In this document: piece after piece, positions 54,341 through 63,680 of the stretch
Layout: each line of letters starts with the position of its first letter
Numbering within the stretch: position 1 is the first letter of the stretch
Origin: Croceivirga sp.
Lineage (GTDB): Bacteria > Bacteroidota > Bacteroidia > Flavobacteriales > Flavobacteriaceae
Assembly: GCA_028284285.1 (NCBI GenBank)
Contig: JANQSA010000047.1
Location: 1 to 64,000 of the forward strand
Direction: 5' to 3'
DNA length: 64,000 bases
Position numbers and translations under genes: made by a program
Notes under the pieces: model-generated
What the model was told of the DNA's origin: nothing
Seen by the model: only the letters and a program-made list of their open reading frames with translations
Databases searched by the model: none

Positions 54341-55042
54341 TTACTTCAAAACCCTTCGCATAAAATCTTCTTTGTAAGCACGACCAATGGGAAGCTTTGT
54401 TCCTCCCTTGAGGCAGACCTGATTACCTACTATTTTTTCGATTTTCTCCGTATTAATGATATGCGATTTGTGGATACGATAAAATCGATCACCGGGGAGT
54501 GTTTCAAGCCAGAGGCGAAGCGGTTCACCGGATACGTATCTTTTGTTGTCTGTTATGATTTCGGTATAGTCGGAATCTGAGGTGATATGATAGATGTCTT
54601 CAATGTTTACCTTGATATGTTCATAACCGGACTTGAAATAGATTTCTTTTCTTGGAAGAGAGTAGTCGTTAAAGCTGGGGTCCTTCTGTGTCGTCTTACG
54701 TTCAGAAGCCTTGGAGACCGCCTTCAAAAACCTTTGGAAGGAAAATGGCTTCAATAGATAATCCACAACATTGAACTCGTAACTTTCCAACGCATATTCG
54801 GAAAAAGCGGTAGTGAGTATCACGTTGGGTGGATGAGGAACTGTTTTTAAAAAGTCGATACCGGATAGTTTAGGGAGATGAATGTCAAGAAAAAGGAGGT
54901 CAACGGCTTCGTTTTTCAAGAACTCTATAGCCTGCAAGGCGTCCGAAAAAGTGCCTTTCAGCACAAGCGACCCCGTGTCCTGGATATATTTTTTAAGTAT
55001 ACGCTGTGCCGGGGGTTGATCTTCAACAATAATGCAGGTCAT
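54341..55042 (-). CDS. LytTR-type response regulator (system 1)
   Basis: 233 residues. Receiver domain: TCIIVEDQPPAQRILKKYIQ, phospho-acceptor Asp53 in LLFLDIHLPKLSG, LTTAFSEYALESYEF and DYLLKPFSFQRFLKAV. The C-terminal LytTR DNA-binding domain reads YFKSGYEHIKVNIEDIYHIT and RIHKSHIINTEKIEKI. Start overlaps the kinase stop by four bases. The pair is divergent from the outer-membrane receptor gene at 56256, a likely target because of position. Confidence 0.92.
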   Translation of the reverse strand: MTCIIVEDQPPAQRILKKYIQDTGSLVLKGTFSDALQAIEFLKNEAVDLLFLDIHLPKLSGIDFLKTVPHPPNVILTTAFSEYALESYEFNVVDYLLKPFSFQRFLKAVSKASERKTTQKDPSFNDYSLPRKEIYFKSGYEHIKVNIEDIYHITSDSDYTEIITDNKRYVSGEPLRLWLETLPGDRFYRIHKSHIINTEKIEKIVGNQVCLKGGTKLPIGRAYKEDFMRRVLK

Positions 55043-56049
55043 GAGCTATTCATTTTTTCCAGTTCCATGGATAGGTTCACTTCGTATCTGTTCCCCTCTT
55101 TATGGATTTTTAATCCATGCTTGTTTGGGTAGAGCAATTGCAGGCGTTTCCTAACATTTTTAAGCCCGATCCCGGTAGCTACGGTGTCCAGTCCTTCACT
55201 GGGCATGTAATTGTTGGCACTGTGAAAGTGCAAAACAGTGCCTTTCATTTCAAGGTCAATTTCAATTTCAATGTTTTCCGACTGACCTGCTTGACTATGT
55301 TTAAAAGCATTTTCAATAAAGACGATCAAAATCAGTGGAGCTATCCGGTACCCTGCTGCAATGCCTTTCACATTGAATCGTACAACGCCCCGATCCTCAA
55401 TCTGTAATTTATTTAGCTTTATAAAGTTATGCAACTGTTCCACTTCTTTCTCCAGTGGAACAAATTTTTCCTTGCATTCATACAGCATATAGCGTAACAA
55501 GCCACTGAGTTCAAGAATGATCTCCGGGGTTTTCGTGGAACCTTCCAGGGCATAGGAATACAGATTGTTCAGATTGTTGAACAGAAAATGAGGATTGATC
55601 TGCGAGCGCAGAAACTGTAATTCACCCTCCTGCACAGTACTTTTTAAAGCTTCGATCTGTTCCTGTTTTTGGAGGGCGTCCCATCCGAACTTAAAACCGG
55701 AAAGTATGGTAATGACAGGAAGAACTTCTATTAATGAGAAGATGATACCGGGAAAATTCTTGGCTCTTTTTGTACCGGGAAAGAAAACCTGTTCAAGGAA
55801 CAATTCCTCCAACCCGATGACCATTGCAATAATAAGGATTACATAGGCAAAAAAAGGCACGTATTTTTTGCGGTATAAAAAACGGGGCATCAGCCAATAC
55901 CCAATAAGCCATGCCGCTATGACATGGGTAGAAAAGAAAGCCACCTGGGACCAACGGAATTCGGGGTTCTGCCGGTCAAATGAATAGAACAGAAAAACCA
56001 GAACAATCAAAACTATCTGAAAGATGAGCTCCTTTCTTGAAATTGACAT
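55039..56049 (-). CDS. LytS-type sensor histidine kinase (system 1)
   Basis: 336 residues. Four hydrophobic segments (about 9-22, 36-58, 64-84, 101-118) lack an obvious sensor domain. The His_kinase (PF06580-type) region has LRSQINPHFLFNNLNNLYSY with His154, and the ATPase part shows LIVFIENAFKHSQAG and GIGLKNVRKRLQLLYP. It phosphorylates the adjacent LytTR regulator. A box TACCTTTA (one mismatch to TAnnTTTG) lies about 20 bases upstream. The signal is unknown. Confidence 0.92.
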   Translation of the reverse strand: MSISRKELIFQIVLIVLVFLFYSFDRQNPEFRWSQVAFFSTHVIAAWLIGYWLMPRFLYRKKYVPFFAYVILIIAMVIGLEELFLEQVFFPGTKRAKNFPGIIFSLIEVLPVITILSGFKFGWDALQKQEQIEALKSTVQEGELQFLRSQINPHFLFNNLNNLYSYALEGSTKTPEIILELSGLLRYMLYECKEKFVPLEKEVEQLHNFIKLNKLQIEDRGVVRFNVKGIAAGYRIAPLILIVFIENAFKHSQAGQSENIEIEIDLEMKGTVLHFHSANNYMPSEGLDTVATGIGLKNVRKRLQLLYPNKHGLKIHKEGNRYEVNLSMELEKMNSS

Positions 56050-56068
56050 GATAGTTGTAAGGTTGGTC

Positions 56069-56076
56069 TAAAGGTA
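56069..56076 (-). promoter_or_regulatory. Candidate -7 box (TACCTTTA) of the kinase/regulator operon
   Basis: One mismatch to TAnnTTTG, 20 bases before the kinase ATG at 56049. The 206-base region to 56255 must hold divergent promoters for this operon and the receptor gene. Confidence 0.35.
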
Positions 56077-56255
56077 TTCTTTACAAGGTAGTAAAAGAAA
56101 TGATATCCAGTGAACGACAGTTTTTGGAGGGTAAACCGCAAAGCTTTGTTCGTGTTTTCAACCTGCGTTGTTTGTCGTAAAAGGTCAGTCGTTCGCAGAA
56201 AAAGATTTTCTTTCCTTTTTTTTCTTGTTCATTTTTGAACCAAAATTGCATAACC

Positions 56256-58640
56256 ATGAAAGTCCGGAAAGCCTTGCTTCCCATACCCCTTTTTTTCTTG
56301 TTTTTTTTCAGTGCACATACTATGGCACAATTAAATACGGTAACCTATATAGGCAAGGTAGTGGATAAGAGCTCAGGTCAGCCTGTTGCGTATGCTACGG
56401 TGATCATTGCCGACAATGCAACCCAACAACCCATAACGGGAAGCACAACGCTTGAGGATGGTAGTTTTTCCCTGGAAACCAGCGCCTCTAACTATTATAT
56501 AGAGATACGTTTTATGGGTTTTAAAAACAAAGTAGTACGTCCTTCCTTGTCAAACGCGAAAACTATTGATTTAGGTATTATTGAAGTGGAGGAGGATGCA
56601 CAGCAATTGAAGGAAGTGGTTGTTGAAGGCGAGGTGTCGCAGACGGTTTTTCAGCTGGATAAAAGAGTATTCAATGTGGGTAAGGATTTAAGTAGCACCG
56701 GGGCCAGTGCCCTGGAAGTGTTGAACAATGTCCCCTCTGTAAATGTGAATATTGAAGGGCAGATCAGTCTACGGGGCAGTCAGGGGGTGCAGGTACTTAT
56801 CAATGGCAAACCTTCCATATTAACCAGTGATGAGAACAATGCATTGGGTACTATTACAGCGGATATCATTGATCGGGTTGAAGTGATCACCAATCCATCG
56901 GCCAAGTATGATGCGGAAGGTACTTCGGGCATCATCAATATAGTACTGAAAAAAGAGGAGAAAAAGGGATTGAACGGATCTGTTTCCGTGAATACCGGAG
57001 CCCCCAATAACCACAGTGTTGGGATCAGCCTTAATCGCAGGACCGAAAAACTCAACCTGTTTACCCAAATAGGCTTGGGATACCGAGAACTGCCTAACGA
57101 AATTACGGTGCGCAATACAGACCTGACCACGGGGACCAGTATTCTTTCCAACGGGGATGAGTTCCGCAATGAAACGTTTTACAATTTTATCCTGGGAACG
57201 GACTATTATTTCAGTGCTACCAGCGTGGTAACCTTATCGGGAAATTTTGCTCTCGAAATTGAAGACCAGCCTTCCACCACTAATTTTGCAGCGCTGGACA
57301 GCTCGGGAAATTTTACTTCGGAATGGGAGCGCACGGAAGTAACGGATGCCAGAAACCCCAAGTTTCAATATGAGCTACAATACAAAAAGGACTTTGAGGA
57401 CGACGAGGACCACGATCTCCTCTTCAGCGCTTTGGGAAACTTTTTCGGGAAGGATCAGAATTCAGAATTTCTGGACACCACGCTTTCCGGGGAAGACCGT
57501 GATGCTGAACAGAACACGCGTACCAATTTTCAAGAAGCCATATTCACTTTCAAACTGGATTACACCAGGCCGTTTTCAGAGAAGTTTTCCGTAGAGACCG
57601 GGGCACAGTACATTCTCAATGATGTCAGCAATGATTTTGAAGTGCAGAATCTTGAGAATGGACAGTTTGTGACGGATCCGGGACTGACCAACATCTTTGA
57701 GTTTGACCAAAACGTACTGGGGGTCTATGGCACAGTGGCCTATGAAGGAAAAAAACTGGGGATAAAAGCCGGAATGCGGATGGAAAATACCGATTTGGGC
57801 ACCCTGCTGGTCAACACCAATGAGACAAATGACCAAAACTATACCAATTTGTTTCCAAGTGTACATACTTCGTATAAGTTTTCGGAAAAGATTTCGCTTC
57901 AGGCCGGGTATTCCAAAAGAATTTACAGACCAAGATTATGGGACCTGAATCCGTTTTTCAACATACGGAACAATTTCAACATTCGACAAGGGAATCCCAA
58001 TCTACTTCCGGAGTTCACAGATTCCTATGAAGTGACAGGGATCTTCTTTATTGGGAAAACCTCATTGAATCTTGGGGTCTATCACAGGTACACTACGGAT
58101 ATCATAGAACGAATATCCATTTTTGAAAACAATGTGAACATCACAAGACCGGAGAATATAGGAACCAACCAAACCTGGGGGGTGGAGTTTAACACAAAAT
58201 ACAGTCCATCCAATTGGCTCACCTTTAACCTGGATTTCAATTACAATACCTTTGCCCGGGAGGGTAGCCTGGAGGGCACCGTATTTGACTTCAGCGCCGA
58301 ACAGTGGTCATCAAAATTACTGACCAAACTGAAATTGCCCTGGGACATAGATTTTGAAACTACGGGGAATTACAGGTCTGCCTATCAAACCGTACAGGGA
58401 GAAATAAATGACATTGCCTTTTTAGACTTTGGACTGCGAAAGAAGATTATGAAGGGTAAGGCCGTTTTGAATATGAGTGTCCGCGACGCATTTGCCTCCC
58501 GAATACGTGAAAATCAAATTGTACAGAACGATTTTGAAGTGTTCAACCGAAGTTTCAGGGCAAGGTTTGTTGCCTTTGGCTTCAGTTATGGTTTTGGCAA
58601 GGGAGAAGCCATGCAATACTCCGGAGGGAGAAGAAGGTAG
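56256..58640 (+). CDS. TonB-dependent-receptor-like outer-membrane beta-barrel protein
   Basis: ATG 56256 (MKVRKALLPIPLFFLFFFSA) gives a proper signal peptide; the ORF-track start is a TTG seven codons earlier. 794 residues. After the signal, a carboxypeptidase-regulatory-like domain (VVDKSSGQPVAYATVIIADN, SFSLETSASNYYIEIRFMGF) is followed by a plug (LNNVPSVNVNIEGQISLRGS, VLINGKPSILTSD, IINIVLKKEEKKGLNGSVSV) and a long barrel of the outer-membrane beta-barrel family. The substrate is unknown. Divergent from LytS/LytTR system 1. The end is rich in Arg and Gly (YSGGRRR), not the usual terminal Phe. Confidence 0.9.
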   Translation: MKVRKALLPIPLFFLFFFSAHTMAQLNTVTYIGKVVDKSSGQPVAYATVIIADNATQQPITGSTTLEDGSFSLETSASNYYIEIRFMGFKNKVVRPSLSNAKTIDLGIIEVEEDAQQLKEVVVEGEVSQTVFQLDKRVFNVGKDLSSTGASALEVLNNVPSVNVNIEGQISLRGSQGVQVLINGKPSILTSDENNALGTITADIIDRVEVITNPSAKYDAEGTSGIINIVLKKEEKKGLNGSVSVNTGAPNNHSVGISLNRRTEKLNLFTQIGLGYRELPNEITVRNTDLTTGTSILSNGDEFRNETFYNFILGTDYYFSATSVVTLSGNFALEIEDQPSTTNFAALDSSGNFTSEWERTEVTDARNPKFQYELQYKKDFEDDEDHDLLFSALGNFFGKDQNSEFLDTTLSGEDRDAEQNTRTNFQEAIFTFKLDYTRPFSEKFSVETGAQYILNDVSNDFEVQNLENGQFVTDPGLTNIFEFDQNVLGVYGTVAYEGKKLGIKAGMRMENTDLGTLLVNTNETNDQNYTNLFPSVHTSYKFSEKISLQAGYSKRIYRPRLWDLNPFFNIRNNFNIRQGNPNLLPEFTDSYEVTGIFFIGKTSLNLGVYHRYTTDIIERISIFENNVNITRPENIGTNQTWGVEFNTKYSPSNWLTFNLDFNYNTFAREGSLEGTVFDFSAEQWSSKLLTKLKLPWDIDFETTGNYRSAYQTVQGEINDIAFLDFGLRKKIMKGKAVLNMSVRDAFASRIRENQIVQNDFEVFNRSFRARFVAFGFSYGFGKGEAMQYSGGRRR

Positions 58641-58985
58641 TAATGATTGTACACCAGGAACCCCATTTCTATTTCACTTGCTCTAAAAAAACCCGCACCC
58701 GTAAATATACGTCTTTTTGGAATGATACGTTTTCTTCTTTTCGAAAGCCAAATGAATTATTGCGCCAAACCCGCCATTATTTTCCAGGATATTTAAAACG
58801 TTTAAAATGGGTACATACCCTCCTTCCAAATCAAAAATATAGGTTTTCGTTACGTTCTGTGCTGTTTGGATGCGGTGAGGGGCATTAAAATCAATAAAGA
58901 GCATCTCGTATAATTCGATTGTATTGTCAAATCTGCGTTTGAAGGTCTTATCTTTAGAGAACAATCAAATTAGTACAGATAAAAA
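58641..58985. other. Spacer with a candidate promoter for the haloperoxidase
   Basis: Two opposing ORFs here (58643-58888 plus, 58683-58964 minus) have weak starts and no recognisable features, so neither is called. TATCTTTA at 58949-58956 is one base off TAnnTTTG, with a TTG 22 bases upstream (58924), about 30 bases before the ATG at 58986. Confidence 0.35.
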
Positions 58986-60449
58986 ATGAATAGGTTTTAC
59001 TTGATCATATTAGTGGTATTTCTTCATATTGGGTGTAAGAAAAGCAACAAAACTTCGGAGAACAGTGTTGGATCGGAACCCGTTGGAACTGAAAACATGG
59101 CCTATAGATGGGGTCAAGTTGCCCTGACCGCAACGGCAAATGATACAGAACGATTTCAACCCAGACCAACAGTAACCTCCCGATATTTAGCATTGATTTT
59201 CGTTGCTGTTTTTGATGCCTGGTCGCGATATGATGAAAACGCAATTCCGGTTTACTTAAATGACGTTGAACGAAGACCAAAAAAGGAACATTCCTTAAAC
59301 AATAAGGAAGTAGCTATCAGTTATGCTGCATTTAGAACATTAAATGAATATTATTTCACCGATAAAAAGCAGTTCTCTGATTTTATGATAACCCTAGGTT
59401 TGGATCCAAACAACAAGAGCTTGGACCCAAACAGCCCGGAGGGCATTGGGAACCTGGCGGCCAGAGCAGTAATAGAAGCACGTAAGGGCGACGGTGCAAA
59501 TCAATATGGAGAGGAAAAGGGGTCAAATGGAGAGCCCTATTTCAACTATGTGGGATATGAACCCATTAATTCTGCAGACGATAATGTTGACCCAAATCGT
59601 TGGCAACCCAAGTATTTTTCGGACGGAAAGGGAGGAAAGTTTGCTCCGGGTTGTTTGACACCCTTTTGGGACAAAGTAAAACCAATTGCCCTAGCGTCCG
59701 CAGATCAGTTCAGACCTGGTCCTCCTCCTATGATCGGTTCTGAACAATTGGAAGGAGAAGTACAAGAAGTGGTGGAGATGCAGACCAATTTAACTGATTA
59801 TCAAAAAGCTTTGGTCGAGTTTATGAGGGATGGTCCGAAATCCGTCCAGCAGGCCGGACATTGGCTCATGTTTGCCCAGGATGTCTCAAAAAGGGATGAT
59901 CATACCCTTGACCAGGATGTCAAAATGTATTTCTACAATCAAGTGGTTGCCATGGATGCTTTTATCGCATCCTGGGATTCAAAAATGCATTATGATTATG
60001 CAAGACCATACGCTTTGGTCCACGAATACTATGGTAACAAAATAATAAAGGCATGGGGAGGAGAAGGCAAGGGAATGATAGAAATGAAAGGAAAACAATG
60101 GCGGCCCTACTCTCCTGAAACCTTTTTATGTCCCCCGTTTCCAAGCTATGTTTCAGGTCATAGCACCATTAGCGGGGGATGTGGAGAAGCTTTAAAAATC
60201 TGGACAGGCAATGATTACTTCGGCTCAGAGGCCCGATTGGTGGCAGGCGCCATGACCGAGCCTTATCATTTGGGAGATACGATAACCCTTAAATTTCCAA
60301 CCTTTACGGTAACCGCTGAAATGGCTGGGGTCTCAAGGGTTTTGGGTGGATACCATATCCAATCGGACAACGTTGCCGGATTAGAATTGGGCAGAAATGT
60401 GGCCAGGGAAGTCTGGAAGTTTTACCAGAGGCATTTAGGCGAAGAATAA
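58986..60449 (+). CDS. Vanadium-dependent haloperoxidase-like lipoprotein (PAP2 superfamily)
   Basis: 487 residues. A lipoprotein signal (LIILVVFLHIGCKKSNK, Cys17) has basic residues after Cys, unlike surface-export signals, so a periplasm-facing location is likely. The family pattern includes ARWSR-like start ENMAYRWGQVALTATANDTE, HYDYARPYALVHEYYG, the vanadate-binding KQWRPYSPETFLCPPFPSYV with SGHSTISGG, and RVLGGYHIQSDNVAG supplying the late Arg and His. Such enzymes oxidise iodide or bromide with hydrogen peroxide; marine flavobacterial members are often iodoperoxidases. Halide choice cannot be read from sequence. It is a single-gene unit next to LytTR system 2. Confidence 0.88.
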   Translation: MNRFYLIILVVFLHIGCKKSNKTSENSVGSEPVGTENMAYRWGQVALTATANDTERFQPRPTVTSRYLALIFVAVFDAWSRYDENAIPVYLNDVERRPKKEHSLNNKEVAISYAAFRTLNEYYFTDKKQFSDFMITLGLDPNNKSLDPNSPEGIGNLAARAVIEARKGDGANQYGEEKGSNGEPYFNYVGYEPINSADDNVDPNRWQPKYFSDGKGGKFAPGCLTPFWDKVKPIALASADQFRPGPPPMIGSEQLEGEVQEVVEMQTNLTDYQKALVEFMRDGPKSVQQAGHWLMFAQDVSKRDDHTLDQDVKMYFYNQVVAMDAFIASWDSKMHYDYARPYALVHEYYGNKIIKAWGGEGKGMIEMKGKQWRPYSPETFLCPPFPSYVSGHSTISGGCGEALKIWTGNDYFGSEARLVAGAMTEPYHLGDTITLKFPTFTVTAEMAGVSRVLGGYHIQSDNVAGLELGRNVAREVWKFYQRHLGEE

Positions 60450-60569
60450 CCTATCAAACTGTTTCCTATTCATATGGGAAGTCTTTGGCCGTACTACGTA
60501 TCCACTGGAGATGACTGGCAATTTTTTATACTTTATAAAACCTTCGATCTTTAAGACCCGGATAAGCAA

Positions 60570-61265
60570 TTATTTCCTATTTGAAAATCCAATACGTTCA
60601 AGAAAACTATCCTTGTAGGTCTCGCTAATGGGTATTCTTTTGTTTCCTATTTTGATTCTATTCCGCTCTACAAATTCTATTTGGGCAATAGATACTAAAT
60701 AGGATTTATGAACCCGGCAGAACCTATCCTTTGGTAGGTATTTCTCCAATTCTCCAAAGGTTTGCAAGGTCAAAATCTTTTTGCTTGGGGTCTGAATGTT
60801 TCGGTAATCCCCCATACCCTCTACAAACAAAATGTCAGCAAAGGATATCTTTTCCATCCTGTACTCTGTCTTTACAAACAAGTAATCCTTATCGTTAAGC
60901 CTATTGCTTTGAAGGCTGTTGTAGGTTTTTTCAATAGCCTGCAGAAATCGTTCGAAACTATAAGGTTTCAACAAATAATCCGAAATATCCAATTCATACC
61001 CTTGTAAAGCGTAATTTTCATACGCCGTGGTCATAATTACCTTTGGCGGGTTTTCCAAGGCTTTTAAAAACTCGATTCCTGTCAAATCATCCATTTCAAT
61101 GTCGAGAAAAATCAAGTCTACTTGATTTGATTTCATGAATGCAAGAGCGTTAAGGGCAGTATTAAATTCACCGATTAAATTGAGGTAAGCAATCTTTTGG
61201 ACATAGCTTTTTATGCGCTCCATGGCCAATGGTTCATCCTCAATTATAATACAATCCATAATCAT
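60570..61265 (-). CDS. LytTR-type response regulator (system 2)
   Basis: 231 residues. Receiver: DCIIIEDEPLAMERIKSYVQ, Asp55 in LIFLDIEMDDLTG, MTTAYENYALQGYEL and DYLLKPYSFERFLQAI. LytTR domain: YFxxEYRMEKI-like segment TEYRMEKISFADILFVEGMG and RVHKSYLVSIAQIEFVER. The ATG at 61265 overlaps the kinase stop as ATGA, which supports it over the ATG two codons on. It converges on the haloperoxidase gene rather than sharing a promoter with it. Confidence 0.92.
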   Translation of the reverse strand: MIMDCIIIEDEPLAMERIKSYVQKIAYLNLIGEFNTALNALAFMKSNQVDLIFLDIEMDDLTGIEFLKALENPPKVIMTTAYENYALQGYELDISDYLLKPYSFERFLQAIEKTYNSLQSNRLNDKDYLFVKTEYRMEKISFADILFVEGMGDYRNIQTPSKKILTLQTFGELEKYLPKDRFCRVHKSYLVSIAQIEFVERNRIKIGNKRIPISETYKDSFLERIGFSNRK

Positions 61266-62323
61266 GGTAGTTCAATTTCAAGTGATGCTTCGTAATAGCC
61301 ACTATCTGAAGATATATTCAATTTATAGTTATCCCTATATATCAAATCTAATCTCCGTTTCACAGAAGTTAAACCCATTCCCCCTTCCCTGGTATGCGCA
61401 TGGACGGGTTTTTTCCCTATGATATTTCTACATCTAAAAAATAATTTGCGAGATGATATTTCCATGCAAAGTACAATTGCGCGATCTTCTTTTTTAGTAA
61501 CAACGTGCTTGAATGCATTTTCAACAAATACCACAAAAATCATGGGTGCAATCATTACGGACACCGGATTTCCTTTAATTGTAAAATCGACAAAATTCGG
61601 ATTAACCGATCGTATTTTTTGAAGATCAATATATTTTTTAAGGTACTCAATTTCATCTTTCAAAAGAATCCTATCCACTTCATTGACACGGTATAACATA
61701 AACCGAAGCAAGTCGCCAAGTTTTCTTAAGTAATCGGAAGCTACCTTGGGATTATTTTCAATCAAGACATCTATATTATTGATGGTATTAAATAAAAAAT
61801 GCGGATTGATTTGGGTTTTTAAAAGATGTAACTGGGTTTCCAGTGATTTTTGCTTTAGTCGAGCATTCTCTAAATCCCGGGTTCTACCATATTCCAAAAC
61901 ACGCAATAAGGCGCCAACAATAAAGAAAAAAATAAGAACTGGATAGGCAATGAAAAATGAGAGGTGGTCGACTTCTTTAAAGAAAAAGTCCAACACATAT
62001 ATAAAAATAACCGGTGCTAAAAGAAGAGTGCCAATGCCAAAAGCGATTTTCACAGTTTTTTCCCTATGAAGAAAATCAGATGCGATTGAATAATTGGCAG
62101 CATAAAATCCGAGTGCACCGCAAAAGACTATGATAAAGTTGTTAAGGATATTCCCCTTATCCGAAAATACCTCAAGAAAGCCTAAACTATCATTTTCTAT
62201 GGAGAAAACACTTCTGAAAAAGATCCAAACGACGAAAGACACCATAAAGGGCATGCATAACCAAATAACCAAGTGCCCCAGAATCGTTTTTGTTCTGTTC
62301 ATCGTTTGGATTCTATATTCCAT
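61262..62323 (-). CDS. LytS-type sensor histidine kinase (system 2)
   Basis: 353 residues; an alternative ATG seven codons downstream (MNRTKTILGH) is also possible. Four hydrophobic segments (about 15-40, 62-80, 92-113, 121-142) are followed by a coiled region and LLKTQINPHFLFNTINNIDV with His175; the ATPase shows FVVFVENAFKHVVTK and GMGLTSVKRRLDLIY. It starts ten bases after the stop of a small lipoprotein, so the lipoprotein may be its sensory partner. Signal unknown. Confidence 0.9.
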   Translation of the reverse strand: MEYRIQTMNRTKTILGHLVIWLCMPFMVSFVVWIFFRSVFSIENDSLGFLEVFSDKGNILNNFIIVFCGALGFYAANYSIASDFLHREKTVKIAFGIGTLLLAPVIFIYVLDFFFKEVDHLSFFIAYPVLIFFFIVGALLRVLEYGRTRDLENARLKQKSLETQLHLLKTQINPHFLFNTINNIDVLIENNPKVASDYLRKLGDLLRFMLYRVNEVDRILLKDEIEYLKKYIDLQKIRSVNPNFVDFTIKGNPVSVMIAPMIFVVFVENAFKHVVTKKEDRAIVLCMEISSRKLFFRCRNIIGKKPVHAHTREGGMGLTSVKRRLDLIYRDNYKLNISSDSGYYEASLEIELP

Positions 62324-62332
62324 GAAAACTAT

Positions 62333-62848
62333 TTAAAGCTTTTTTAGCCAGAGATCCATAGAAGATAGCAAATCGTGTTCAAATTCAGTTTCACTTCCTT
62401 TTTTAACAAAGGTGTAGGTTATGGTTCCATTCGCATAATTATTGTAGGACTCATATTTGTGCGACAACTCCAAACTTTGGTCATCCATTTCTTCTATCTC
62501 AAGATGTATTGAAGAACCCTCTGTTGGGTAAAGAAAAAGTGTTTGCCCTTCTTTAGTCCAATGGCCTTCTGCAGTTGCATTTTTAAATAGACCCTCCTCC
62601 AATAACTGTAATTCATCCCCTAAAAAGGCTTCTAGCGTTTCAAGGCGCTGTGGAGTCCCGTTATCTGAATTGACTAGGGTAGCATCCAATCTGGAATAGT
62701 CCCCTATAATTGAACTTTCGCTAATGGCTTGATCCGTGGGTAATTCTTCATTTTTTTCACAGGATACGAAAAATGTCACAGTAGCTACCAATACCATACT
62801 GATAAAAGGTCGCAAAATTCTCTTTTTGTTTAGACTCGTTTTTTTCAT
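62333..62848 (-). CDS. Small lipoprotein, lipocalin-like, co-transcribed with system 2
   Basis: ATG 62848 (MKKTSLNKKRILRPFISMVL) gives 171 residues with a lipoprotein signal ending FFVSCEKNEELPTD; the acidic run after Cys is compatible with surface export. The remainder (IIGDYSRLDATLVNSDNGT, GHWTKEGQTLFLYPTEGSSI, ANGTITYTFVKK) has the strand pattern of the lipocalin-like lipoproteins common in flavobacteria. It directly precedes the system 2 kinase. Could bind a hydrophobic ligand or act as a co-sensor; no function can be shown. The 62876-63116 spacer has no gene. Confidence 0.72.
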   Translation of the reverse strand: MKKTSLNKKRILRPFISMVLVATVTFFVSCEKNEELPTDQAISESSIIGDYSRLDATLVNSDNGTPQRLETLEAFLGDELQLLEEGLFKNATAEGHWTKEGQTLFLYPTEGSSIHLEIEEMDDQSLELSHKYESYNNYANGTITYTFVKKGSETEFEHDLLSSMDLWLKKL

Positions 62849-63116
62849 GATCTTTAATTTTAATTGTTTTCCCAAAATTCTGAGAATAGTTTTCCATTGA
62901 AGAATACAATCTGTGAATCGGGAGATTGTGTCTGTGAAACAGGGAAGAAAAATCTAGCTACCTAAAATGGCGAGTTAATGGAACGGGTTGGAAAAAGGAG
63001 GCGGATCCCCAGGAAATGTTTGTTTTACAGGACCGCAAAAAAACGGGTAACGTCCGGTATAATCACCTCCTTTGCTTACATACCGGTCATAACTAGAGAA
63101 TCCGCACTAATTGTAT

Positions 63117-63638
63117 TTATTTCTCTTTTTTGGTGGTAATGACCACGGCTCCGTTGGGAGCATTATATTTTTCAATGGCTTGCTCATCTTTGAAAATCCT
63201 CATTTCTTTTATATTATCCGGGGATAATGTATTAAGGGCTTCTCTTGTTGAGACTTTACCATCTATGATAACCAAAGGAGCATTTTCACGGTAATCGGAT
63301 GTTGTGGAACCGATTACGGTTTTAGGATCCGTTGACTGGATTTTTCGTTTGGTTTTAACCAGGACAACTCCATTGGGGGCATTGTATTTTTCCATAGCCT
63401 GCTTGCCTTTAAGAATCTCTACCGATTCAATTTTACTTTGATCCAGTAAGTCCAATTCAAAATCAAATTTTTTTCCATCGACATAAATGTCAGGTTTTGC
63501 TTGTTCTGAAACCTCCTTTACCTTAATATGGACGTTTCCGGATTTTGGATCGTTACTGTGTTTTTGTTCGGTTTCCTGCGAATGGATAATAGCAGTAGAC
63601 AGTAACATTGCATAAAGGATCGGTAATACATTTTTCAT
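63117..63638 (-). CDS. Secreted protein with two TonB-plug-like repeats
   Basis: 173 residues with a Sec signal (MKNVLPILYAMLLSTAIIHS). Two similar units follow, each ending in the same signature: VEILKGKQAMEKYNAPNGVV (about 73-92) and MRIFKDEQAIEKYNAPNGAV (about 149-168), followed by LVKTKRK or ITTKKEK. The second unit also has PLVIIDGKVSTREALNTLSP. This is the pattern of the plug region of TonB receptors without a barrel. It may bind a TonB-box or a regulatory partner. It lies 42 bases after a small membrane protein gene that resembles those beside sigma-factor genes; regulation with that gene is likely. Confidence 0.72.
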   Translation of the reverse strand: MKNVLPILYAMLLSTAIIHSQETEQKHSNDPKSGNVHIKVKEVSEQAKPDIYVDGKKFDFELDLLDQSKIESVEILKGKQAMEKYNAPNGVVLVKTKRKIQSTDPKTVIGSTTSDYRENAPLVIIDGKVSTREALNTLSPDNIKEMRIFKDEQAIEKYNAPNGAVVITTKKEK

Positions 63639-63680
63639 GATTTTTAGTTTTCAATTGTTAAATAATGTGGGTAGTGTCCA

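Noticed and set aside
58683-58964. 93-residue minus-strand ORF between the receptor and haloperoxidase genes
   Set aside because: Only a TTG start, no family motif, and it covers the likely haloperoxidase promoter.
63060-63080. Perfect Shine-Dalgarno-like string (AAAGGAGGTGAT on the minus strand)
   Set aside because: No start codon lies at a suitable distance, and strong SD sites are uncommon in this phylum; most likely chance.
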